Positions 1 through 5,130 of a stretch of 5,175 nt of DNA are shown piece after piece; positions within the stretch are counted from its first letter, which is position 1; each line of letters starts with the position of its first letter. The notes below the pieces were generated by a model that had not been told where the DNA came from, did not search any database, and saw only the letters and a list, made by a program, of their open reading frames with translations. A program made the position numbers and the translations under genes. This stretch comes from Candidatus Parcubacteria bacterium. Lineage in GTDB: Bacteria > Patescibacteriota > Minisyncoccia > 2-02-FULL-40-12 > GWA2-44-9. The DNA is taken from assembly GCA_019662005.1 (NCBI GenBank), contig JAIFWG010000039.1:1-5175 (forward strand). The letters run 5' to 3'.

Positions 1-126
1 AATAATAATCGTACCCGCAAGGATTGTGATTAGAACGGAACCATTACTCAAAGATACAAAAGACGCAAAGCCAACCCCAAACAAGAATGCAACCAATAGA
101 TATCCGAAGACTTGAGATCTATGCAT
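1..126 (-). CDS. N-terminal fragment of a membrane protein, possibly ComEC/Rec2-like (runs off the left edge)
   Basis: An open frame starts with ATG at 126-124 and continues without a stop to the window edge, giving 42 residues. The product begins MHRSQVFGYLLVAFLFGVGF and is strongly hydrophobic: one likely membrane segment at about residues 6-26 and a second at about 30-42, joined by a short polar turn (SLSNGS). A start of this kind, with a short polar head, a Phe/Leu-rich helix ending near Ala-Ser-Phe and then a second helix, resembles the N-terminus of ComEC/Rec2, the inner-membrane channel for DNA uptake. That resemblance is from memory of the family and rests on only 42 residues, so any polytopic membrane protein remains possible. 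The upstream side is compact: a terminator for the preceding gene and a TATGAT hexamer lie within 50 bases. A weak AGG lies 8 bases before the ATG. Confidence 0.5.
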   Translation of the reverse strand, partial: MHRSQVFGYLLVAFLFGVGFASFVSLSNGSVLITILAGTIII

Positions 127-137
127 GACACTACCCT

Positions 138-143
138 ATCATA
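138..143 (-). promoter_or_regulatory. Candidate -10 element for the left-edge membrane protein gene
   Basis: The minus strand reads TATGAT here, 5 of 6 matches to TATAAT, in a very AT-rich stretch directly after the terminator of the upstream gene. It ends 11 bases before the ATG, so a transcript would be almost leaderless. No good -35 is visible at 16-18 bases, where the sequence is the terminator stem. The same hexamer serves as the proposed ftsZ -10. This is inference from sequence only. Confidence 0.3.
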
Positions 144-155
144 TTTTTTAAATTG

Positions 156-177
156 AAAAAGTCCGCGTTGGCGGACT
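156..177 (-). terminator. Intrinsic terminator of the 188-residue unknown gene
   Basis: A perfect 7-bp stem (160-166 pairing with 171-177) with a 4-base loop is followed on the minus strand by a run of Ts, then CAATTT. The stop codon of the upstream gene (TAG, 176-178) overlaps the base of the stem, so the terminator begins inside the gene end. It separates this gene from the membrane protein gene at the left edge. Confidence 0.75.
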
Positions 178-742
178 ATCTGTATTGACTATTTTGCTTA
201 AGCTCATCAATATCTTTTTGGACCCATTTTTTCATCAAGTTGGCTATACTCTGACAGTGACGAACCACTTCAGAGTTAAAGTCTTGTTCTATTTCTTTCC
301 TCATCCTAGCTGCTTCGGGAACCGACCAAACAAAAGTTTTACCTGAACGCTGGCCAACAGCGACATAGGTTTGACGCCAATCCCGAATTTTATTTGTACA
401 ATACCCATCATCGACAGGTGAAGACCTATCCCTCCAAGAGAGTTTAAACATCTCTACAAACACTAACCACAAACTGTGGCTAGGCTCTAGTTTTTCATTT
501 GTATCGGCGAGCATTGTCATAACAAACCTGTTAAAGTCGGTTTTGTAGTTAATCGGCTCAAATCTGAAGCCCGTACCTCTGAACTTTTCTGGAAAATCGT
601 GTTTTTCGGTCGAGTATTCGTAAAGGCCAGCAACTATCTCCATTGTGACCCGTTCCCACTCAAAGGGCATTCTTATCAGTCCTTCTCCGCTGGCAAAATA
701 AAGCAATAGATCAATGACATCATTAGGATCAAGTTTTGTCAT
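176..742 (-). CDS. Hypothetical protein, 188 residues, function unknown
   Basis: I do not recognise this protein. The frame could open at a TTG at 772, but a likely -10 element lies at 761-766, inside that extension, so I place the start at the ATG at 742. The product begins MTKLDPNDVIDLLLYFASGE and ends in a charged, probably helical tail (about residues 142-183). No signal peptide or membrane segment is evident. It is rich in aromatic residues, with tryptophans at about 29, 92, 103, 122, 139 and 173, and has two cysteines (about 115 and 163) in no metal-binding pattern. The segment at about 119-141 (IRDWRQ..VAVGQRSGKTFVW) has a compact, domain-like look, but its GQRSGKT is one residue short of a Walker A motif. 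No Shine-Dalgarno precedes the ATG. It has its own candidate promoter and terminators on both sides, so it is probably a separate unit and its neighbours give no functional clue. Confidence 0.75.
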   Translation of the reverse strand: MTKLDPNDVIDLLLYFASGEGLIRMPFEWERVTMEIVAGLYEYSTEKHDFPEKFRGTGFRFEPINYKTDFNRFVMTMLADTNEKLEPSHSLWLVFVEMFKLSWRDRSSPVDDGYCTNKIRDWRQTYVAVGQRSGKTFVWSVPEAARMRKEIEQDFNSEVVRHCQSIANLMKKWVQKDIDELKQNSQYR

Positions 743-760
743 TGTAAATGAACCGTCATA

Positions 761-768
761 TTTATACC
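761..768 (-). promoter_or_regulatory. Candidate extended -10 promoter of the 188-residue unknown gene
   Basis: The minus strand reads TG-G-TATAAA (TG from 769-768, hexamer 766-761), an extended -10 element with 5 of 6 matches to TATAAT. The -35 region (about CTTTTC, inside the tail of the reductase terminator) is poor, which extended -10 promoters can tolerate. The hexamer ends 18 bases before the chosen ATG, predicting a leader of roughly 12 bases. It also argues against the TTG start at 772. Confidence 0.45.
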
Positions 769-781
769 ACAATTTTAGTTA

Positions 782-813
782 TTGAAAAGAGCCGCGTCTG
801 CGGCTCTTTTCAA
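782..813 (-). terminator. Intrinsic terminator of the ribonucleotide reductase gene
   Basis: A perfect 14-bp stem (782-795 pairing with 800-813) with a 4-base loop. The core is GAGCCGC/GCGGCTC, flanked by A-run and T-run arms, so it reads as a terminator on either strand. It lies 48 bases after the reductase stop codon and just ahead of the next gene's promoter. Only the minus strand has a gene feeding into it. Confidence 0.85.
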
Positions 814-846
814 ATCGAATACCACGCCTCCTGGCTTTGGCATTTC

Positions 847-860
847 GCCGCCTTCGCGGC
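847..860 (-). repeat. Small GC-rich hairpin directly after the reductase stop codon
   Basis: GCCGC at 847-851 pairs with GCGGC at 856-860 around a 4-base loop, right next to the TGA stop (861-863). There is no T-run after it, so it is not a terminator alone. It could protect the mRNA end or be chance. The 14-bp terminator follows about 35 bases downstream. Confidence 0.4.
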
Positions 861-3647
861 TCAATTACACACGCCTGTTGTAGCGAAGCAGTTCGGGCAC
901 GAGTAGCATGCGCCAGCTCTCACCATTATCGTTCCACACTGGCAGACTGGTGCATCAGCGTTGGGCTTACGGAACGAGATCTCCATCTGGGGAGATGGCT
1001 CCCCATCGTCTTTGGTGCTACTTGGATTATTAACCAGGTTTGAAAGCACAGAATCGGTCATTGAATGAGTGTCGGGACCGAATATTTCTTCCCTGTCATC
1101 TTTGGACAAATACTTCATGCCCAAATATCTGAAGATGTAATCAACAATGGATTTAGCAGTCGGAATATCAGCATTTTCAGTAAAGCCTGATGGCTCGAAC
1201 CTCACATCTTTGAATTTTTTAACTAAAGATTTTAATGGGACGCCTGATTGGAGACAAATCGAGATTAACGTCGCGATTGTATCAAAGAGTCCAGAAACAG
1301 TACTTCCTTCTTTGGCGGTAACCAGGAATGTTTCTCCAGGTTTCATTGTGTCAGGGTAAAATCCAACAGTGAGATAGCTTTCATATCCTCCTACAGAAAA
1401 CTTGTGAGTGATTGATGGTCTTTCGTCGGGAAGTTTGCGGCGAGTATAACCATTAACATGCTCCACTAATTTTTCTTGAGGCTCTTCTTTTTTTTCATCG
1501 TTTTTAGTATTGAGAGGTTGGATTGATTTGCAGCCATCGCGATAAAGAGCAAGCGCTTTTAGACCCAAGCGCCAGCCTTGAATAAATACATCTTTTACAT
1601 CTTCGACAGTAGCATCATTAGGCAAGTTAATTGTTTTTGAAATTGCACCTGAAATAAATGGCTGAACTGCTGCCATCATTTTTATGTGGCCCATGTACTG
1701 AATGCTGCGTTTACCATTAGTTGCTTTAAACGAGCAATCAAAGACAGACAAATGCTGGTCAGCCAAATGGGGCGCGCCTTCGATAGTTTCTCTCTCAAGA
1801 ATATATTTAGAAATATCTTCAATTTGTTGGTTGGAATATCCCAGACGTCGCAGTGCTAATGGAACTTGATTGTTTACGAGTTTGAGCACGCCGCCACCAA
1901 CTAATTTTTTATATTTTACTAAGGCCAATTCGGGTTCTATTCCGGTTGTATCGCAATCCATCAAGAAGGCAATTGTCCCAGTAGGTGCAAGTACTGTTAC
2001 TTGAGAGTTTCTGATTCCATATTTACGACCAAGATCTAATGCTTCGTGCCAAACTGAACGGGATGCGGTCTGGAGATAACTATCTGGCATATTCTCTTTT
2101 TGAGAGTGAGAGAATGCGTCTTCCGCGGCATTCAGATGTTTTTGGACAACGTGCAGCATTGGCTCCTTATTACGCTCATAACCGCTAAATGCTCCTTTAC
2201 AGTCAGCAACCAAAGCAGACATACGATAGGCCTCTCCACACATCAGCGAGGTGATGTGTGCAGCAAAGTGTCTTCCTACTTCAGAGTCATAAGCCAAACC
2301 CAAAACCATCAGAAGTGCTCCAAGATTAGCATAACCAAGACCAAGTTCTCGGAACGCATGCGCGTTATCGGTTATCTCTGGAGTGGGATAGGAAGAATTA
2401 TCAACCAATATGTCCTGCGCAAGAATCATTACATCAATCGCTTTTTTGAATAATTCAACATCAAACTTAGCCCCTTCTTTCAAGAATTTCATTAAGTTTA
2501 ATGAGGCTAAATTACAAGCGCTGTTGTCCAAATGCATATATTCAGAACATGGATTTGAAGCATTAATGCGCCCGGTATTGGAAACGGTATTCCATTCGTT
2601 AATAGTCGTGTCATATTGCATTCCAGGGTCAGCTGAAGCCCAAGCTGCGTCAGAGATCCAATCCAATACTTCTCTGGCTTTTAACGTCTCCATGGCTTTG
2701 CCAGAAGTTACAGCTTTTAAATCCCAATATCCATCTGCCTCGACAGCACGCATGAACTCATCGGTTACTCGAACAGAATTATTAGCGTTTTGATAAGGCA
2801 ATAATGTATATGGGTCGAATAAATCTCCTGAAATAGAATTTTTTACGCCAGCAAGAGTTAGTGTTTTAACCATCTCTTCTATGTTCTTTTTTGAATAAAT
2901 AAAATCTTTAATATCGGGGTGATCTACATTCAATACCACCATCTTTGCCGCTCGACGCGTTGTACCACCAGATCGGATTGAGTTTGCTACCCCATCCGAG
3001 CCTTTCATAAAAGAAACAGGGCCAGAAGAAAATCCGCCTTTTGATAATGGCTCCCTAGAAGATCGAAGATTTGAAAGATTCGCGCCGGAACCTGAGCCAC
3101 CCTTAAATATCCAGCCTTCGTTGGTGTACCATTTTAAAATTGATTCCATGTTGTCTTCGACGGAAAGAATAAAGCAAGCCGAGCATTGTGGATGTTCGTG
3201 AACGCCAACATTGAACCAAACCGGACTATTGAAAGCCGCGTACTGATTAATTAATAGCCAGGTTAAGTCTTGAACAAAATTATCAGCATCAATAGCAGAA
3301 GCAAAGTAACCATCTTTAAGTCCCCATGCGCCAACGGTCTTAGCGACTCGATCAACCATTTGACGAGCGCTTGTTTCTCTTTCTGGAGCATCAAGTCGTC
3401 CTCTAAAATATTTTGAGGCTACAATATCGGTCGCAGTTTGAGTCCAAAAATTTGGGACTTCAATATCTTTCTGTTCAAAAACCACTGTGCCGTCGCCTTT
3501 AGTAATCTTGGCGGTACGTTTTTCCCAAACGATACTATCGTATGGATGAATTTCGCCAAATAAACGTTTCCAATGGAAGCGTGATTTGTTTTCTTTTGCT
3601 GTGTTCGACTGTTCTGAAGCGACATGCCCTTGAGTGGTTCCGTTCAT
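861..3647 (-). CDS. nrdJ: Class II adenosylcobalamin-dependent ribonucleoside-diphosphate reductase (NrdJ)
   Basis: This 928-residue enzyme reduces ribonucleotides to deoxyribonucleotides, using adenosylcobalamin to make the active-site thiyl radical, and so supplies DNA precursors in the cytoplasm with or without oxygen. The start of the protein (SIVWEKRTAKI, VVFEQKDIEVP, KYFRG; residues 38-83) is typical of the long NrdJ type; no ATP-cone precedes it. C158 in QCSACF is the likely first redox cysteine. The NPCSE motif (365-369) carries the thiyl-radical cysteine C367, and C378 eleven residues later is the second redox cysteine. PTGTIA (555-560) and TGIEP (568-572) are substrate-phosphate and barrel motifs. 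A charged linker (about 712-730) leads to a TSCPD-type domain (about 740-845). The tail holds six cysteines (C902, C904, C914, C917, C920, C927), as expected for the metal-binding or thiol-relay C-terminus. There is no intein or frameshift, and the length is normal. ATG 3647 is the first possible start after an in-frame TAA; no Shine-Dalgarno is visible. No gene for a second subunit is present or needed. Confidence 0.97.
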   Translation of the reverse strand: MNGTTQGHVASEQSNTAKENKSRFHWKRLFGEIHPYDSIVWEKRTAKITKGDGTVVFEQKDIEVPNFWTQTATDIVASKYFRGRLDAPERETSARQMVDRVAKTVGAWGLKDGYFASAIDADNFVQDLTWLLINQYAAFNSPVWFNVGVHEHPQCSACFILSVEDNMESILKWYTNEGWIFKGGSGSGANLSNLRSSREPLSKGGFSSGPVSFMKGSDGVANSIRSGGTTRRAAKMVVLNVDHPDIKDFIYSKKNIEEMVKTLTLAGVKNSISGDLFDPYTLLPYQNANNSVRVTDEFMRAVEADGYWDLKAVTSGKAMETLKAREVLDWISDAAWASADPGMQYDTTINEWNTVSNTGRINASNPCSEYMHLDNSACNLASLNLMKFLKEGAKFDVELFKKAIDVMILAQDILVDNSSYPTPEITDNAHAFRELGLGYANLGALLMVLGLAYDSEVGRHFAAHITSLMCGEAYRMSALVADCKGAFSGYERNKEPMLHVVQKHLNAAEDAFSHSQKENMPDSYLQTASRSVWHEALDLGRKYGIRNSQVTVLAPTGTIAFLMDCDTTGIEPELALVKYKKLVGGGVLKLVNNQVPLALRRLGYSNQQIEDISKYILERETIEGAPHLADQHLSVFDCSFKATNGKRSIQYMGHIKMMAAVQPFISGAISKTINLPNDATVEDVKDVFIQGWRLGLKALALYRDGCKSIQPLNTKNDEKKEEPQEKLVEHVNGYTRRKLPDERPSITHKFSVGGYESYLTVGFYPDTMKPGETFLVTAKEGSTVSGLFDTIATLISICLQSGVPLKSLVKKFKDVRFEPSGFTENADIPTAKSIVDYIFRYLGMKYLSKDDREEIFGPDTHSMTDSVLSNLVNNPSSTKDDGEPSPQMEISFRKPNADAPVCQCGTIMVRAGACYSCPNCFATTGVCN

Positions 3648-3674
3648 GAGTGTGCCATAGTACGGATGGAAAAT

Positions 3675-3696
3675 ATCGGCCGTTTCCGGACCGGAT
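3675..3696 (-). promoter_or_regulatory. Potential GAAA-tetraloop hairpin in the reductase mRNA leader
   Basis: In the minus-strand RNA, AT-CGG-CCG pairs with CGG-CCG-AT around a GAAA loop (loop at 3683-3686), giving 8 base pairs with two single-base bulges (3690 and 3694). It is a GC-rich island in AT-rich surroundings and ends 27 bases before the nrdJ ATG. No T-run follows, so it is not a terminator. A role in translation control or mRNA stability is speculation. Confidence 0.4.
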
Positions 3697-3721
3697 CTAT
3701 GGAGTTATTTTATTACAAGGG

Positions 3722-3751
3722 TGATTTAACTCATTTAGCGAAGTTAAATCA
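3722..3751 (-). repeat. 10-bp perfect inverted repeat upstream of nrdJ, operator-like
   Basis: TGATTTAACT at 3722-3731 and its exact complement AGTTAAATCA at 3742-3751 are separated by 10 bases, so the half-site centres are 20 bp apart, about two helical turns. That spacing suits a dimeric DNA-binding regulator. The repeat lies 74-104 bases before the nrdJ start and overlaps a weak candidate promoter. It does not match the NrdR box as I know it. It could instead form a stem-loop in the leader if transcription starts upstream. Confidence 0.6.
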
Positions 3752-3752
3752 A
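3724..3752 (-). promoter_or_regulatory. Weak candidate promoter of nrdJ, inside the inverted repeat
   Basis: The minus strand reads TTGATT (3747-3752), 17 bases, then TTAAAT (3724-3729), each 4 of 6 matches to consensus. One element sits in each arm of the inverted repeat, so a protein bound there would block polymerase. Start of transcription near 3717 would give a leader of about 70 bases holding the GAAA hairpin. An alternative -10, TAAAAT at 3707-3712, lacks a -35. Confidence 0.3.
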
Positions 3753-3769
3753 ATCATGCGAGATGATCT
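3751..3769 (-). repeat. 7-bp potential stem-loop upstream of nrdJ
   Basis: On the minus strand AGATCAT pairs with ATGATTT (one G-U pair) around the loop CTCGC. It abuts the 10-bp inverted repeat, sharing base 3751. It is weak by itself and listed as part of the run of structures before nrdJ. Confidence 0.3.
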
Positions 3770-3812
3770 GCGACCCCTTATTGAACTAATTGTAAGTCCA
3801 AACGTTCTTTTG

Positions 3813-3833
3813 CACCAATGTTGATAAGTGGTG
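3813..3833 (-). promoter_or_regulatory. DnaA-box-like 9-mer framed by a 5-bp inverted repeat
   Basis: The minus strand carries TTATCAACA (3819-3827), one mismatch from the DnaA box TTATCCACA, framed by CACCA/TGGTG arms (3829-3833 and 3813-3817). The same 9-mer occurs before ftsZ. Roughly one single-mismatch box is expected by chance in a window of this size, so binding is unproven. Confidence 0.25.
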
Positions 3834-3839
3834 TGTCGC

Positions 3840-3882
3840 AATAAATAAAAACAGCTTCCGACGGAAGCTGTTTTTATTTATT
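3840..3882 (-). terminator. Intrinsic terminator of ftsZ, symmetrical and overlapping its stop codon
   Basis: A perfect 20-bp stem (3840-3859 pairing with 3863-3882) around a 3-base loop. The core ACAGCTTCC/GGAAGCTGT is flanked by A-rich and T-rich arms, so it can act in both directions. On the minus strand the T-run follows the core, as needed to end the ftsZ transcript. The ftsZ codons for the final Asn-Lys and the TAA stop (3874-3882) lie within the arm. No convergent gene lies on the plus strand. Confidence 0.9.
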
Positions 3883-5046
3883 CATTTTTCGACGGATGAA
3901 GGCTGGAATATCAAATTCCGCTTCGTTCACAGAATCGTCAACGAATTCTTTTACGGGTTGATGTGAATGGCTACTAGTTGGAGTGGGATTATCTTGAACT
4001 GTAGGTAAAGGGTTCTTCTTAATATTATTCTCAAATAGGTTGGGTAGCGATCCAAAGCCGCTTACAGCAGGCTTGGTTCCCCCTGGATGACCGTTATTAA
4101 AGCCTGTAGCAACAACAGTAATCTTAATCTCCCCTTTCTTTAGTTTATCATCCAGCACGGCACCAAAGATAACCTTTGCTTCGGGATCTATATGTTCAGT
4201 AATGATACGAGCGGCTTCGTTGATTTCAGCCATAGCCATATCAGGCCCACCGGAAACATTAAAGAGCACCCCTTTTGCGCCATCAATTGAAACTTCAAGC
4301 AGAGGAGAATTTATTGCCATCTTAGCGGCTTCAATTGCGCGATCATCACCGCTAGCTTGGCCTATACCCATTAATGCCGAACCAGAGTTTGCCATAACTG
4401 CTTTTACGTCAGCAAAGTCTAGGTTAATAATACCTGGAATTGTAATCAAATCAGAAATACCTTGAACACCTTGTCGCAATACATCGTCCACAACACTAAA
4501 GGACTCGAGCAACGGAGTTTTTCGATCAATAATAGAGAGCAAACGATCGTTTGGAATAGTAATTAAAGAATCTACATTATCTCGCAAACGATTCCATCCT
4601 TCGTCAGCGATTCTCATGCGTTGTGCCCCTTCAAAACTAAATGGCTTTGTAACAACGGCTACGGTTAACGCTCCAGCCTCTCTAGCAATCTCTGCAACGA
4701 TACTAGAAGCGCCAGTACCAGTTCCGCCGCCTAATCCCACTGCCAAGAAAACCATGTCAGCGCCTTTGAGTGCAGCAGCGACTTCTTCTTTGGTGTCTAT
4801 CGCAGCTTGTCTACCAACTTCAGGATTCATTCCCGCGCCTAAACCTCGGGTCAAGCTTTTGCCGACATGAATTTTTACCGAAGCGCTAGAAGCATGTAGT
4901 GCTTGAGCATCGGTATTGATGGCAATAAATTCTACGCCATGAATACGCGCTTGAATCATTCGTTCCAGCGCGTTTCCACCAGACCCGCCTATACCACAAA
5001 CTTTAATGCGGGCAAATGTTTCAAATGGAGGTTTAATGAGAGCCAT
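3874..5046 (-). CDS. ftsZ: Cell division protein FtsZ (tubulin-like GTPase)
   Basis: FtsZ polymerises with GTP into the division ring at mid-cell. The 390-residue product shows the family in order: the nucleotide-binding loop GIGGSGGNA (18-26), NTDAQAL (44-50), RGLGAGMNPEVG (67-78), the tubulin signature GGGTGTG (106-112), FSFEGAQR (136-143) near the ribose and base, and the synergy (T7) loop NLDFADVKAVM (208-218) with catalytic D210 and D213. The C-terminal polymerisation domain runs to about 315. A variable linker (about 317-376) leads to the conserved tail peptide FDIPAFIRRK (378-387), which binds FtsA and other partners. The frame could open at a TTG at 5100, but ATG 5046 gives the usual FtsZ start and a candidate promoter lies in between. 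The residues after the signature are Ala-Ser-Ser, not the common Ala-Ala-Pro. There is no clear Shine-Dalgarno. ftsA lies 84 bases upstream, the classic order. Confidence 0.98.
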   Translation of the reverse strand: MALIKPPFETFARIKVCGIGGSGGNALERMIQARIHGVEFIAINTDAQALHASSASVKIHVGKSLTRGLGAGMNPEVGRQAAIDTKEEVAAALKGADMVFLAVGLGGGTGTGASSIVAEIAREAGALTVAVVTKPFSFEGAQRMRIADEGWNRLRDNVDSLITIPNDRLLSIIDRKTPLLESFSVVDDVLRQGVQGISDLITIPGIINLDFADVKAVMANSGSALMGIGQASGDDRAIEAAKMAINSPLLEVSIDGAKGVLFNVSGGPDMAMAEINEAARIITEHIDPEAKVIFGAVLDDKLKKGEIKITVVATGFNNGHPGGTKPAVSGFGSLPNLFENNIKKNPLPTVQDNPTPTSSHSHQPVKEFVDDSVNEAEFDIPAFIRRKMNK

Positions 5047-5064
5047 ATAACTTGCACTTGTCTT

Positions 5065-5092
5065 ATCATAAAAAAAATAGCGACGCAAGCAA
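5065..5092 (-). promoter_or_regulatory. Candidate promoter of ftsZ
   Basis: The minus strand reads TTGCTT (5087-5092), 16 bases including a run of eight Ts, then TATGAT (5065-5070), 5 of 6 matches to the -10 consensus. The -10 ends 18 bases before the ATG, so the leader would be about 12 bases. It allows ftsZ to be transcribed apart from ftsA, although read-through from ftsA is also likely because no terminator is visible between them. Confidence 0.4.
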
Positions 5093-5104
5093 TGCGCCAA
5101 ATCT

Positions 5105-5125
5105 TGTTGATAAACCTGTGTATAA
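5105..5125 (-). promoter_or_regulatory. Two tandem DnaA-box-like sites between ftsA and ftsZ
   Basis: The minus strand has TTATACACA (5117-5125), an exact match to the DnaA box consensus TTWTNCACA, and TTATCAACA (5105-5113), one mismatch from TTATCCACA. They share orientation and are 3 bases apart, 12 bases start to start. They lie 6 bases past the ftsA stop and just upstream of the candidate ftsZ promoter, where DnaA binding could couple division to replication. No binding evidence exists here. Confidence 0.4.
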
Positions 5126-5130
5126 AACTG

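Noticed and set aside
335..355. VGQRSGKT in the unknown protein as a Walker A nucleotide-binding loop
   Set aside because: The motif needs Gly or Ala, four residues, then GKT. Here the residue in that position is Val, and it lies late in a small protein without a Walker B partner.
827..832. Perfect AGGAGG on the minus strand, the best Shine-Dalgarno match in this gap
   Set aside because: No start codon lies at a suitable distance; the nearest GTG is one base away and leads only into the terminator.
775..843. A 22-codon frame on the minus strand (MPKPGGVVFDLKRAADAALF...) with an AAGG before its ATG, after the reductase stop
   Set aside because: Half of it is the terminator hairpin itself, so the codons follow from the inverted repeat. 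It would only be real if conserved in relatives, and nothing here supports that.
861..863. TGA recoded as glycine, as in some candidate phyla (Gracilibacteria, Absconditabacteria)
   Set aside because: The TGA follows directly after the cysteine-rich tail where NrdJ proteins normally end, and a terminator hairpin follows. No internal TGA occurs in the three main genes.
837..1359. Plus-strand open frames opposite the 3' part of nrdJ
   Set aside because: They are antisense shadows of a confidently identified gene and show no domain of their own.
3624..3824. Plus-strand 66-codon open frame across the nrdJ upstream region
   Set aside because: It overlaps the reductase start on the opposite strand, has no recognisable protein features, and the region is better explained as a regulatory leader.
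3648..3839. Cobalamin riboswitch before the B12-dependent reductase
   Set aside because: The setting fits and GGTGCAAAAG looks faintly like part of the core, but I find no B12 box (GCCACTG-like) near the 3' end and no matching overall layout. An Infernal search with the Rfam cobalamin models would decide.
5047..5100. Longer FtsZ starting at TTG 5100
   Set aside because: The extra 18 residues (MAHCLRRYFFYDKTSASY) do not look like FtsZ, the start is TTG, and a candidate promoter lies within the stretch.
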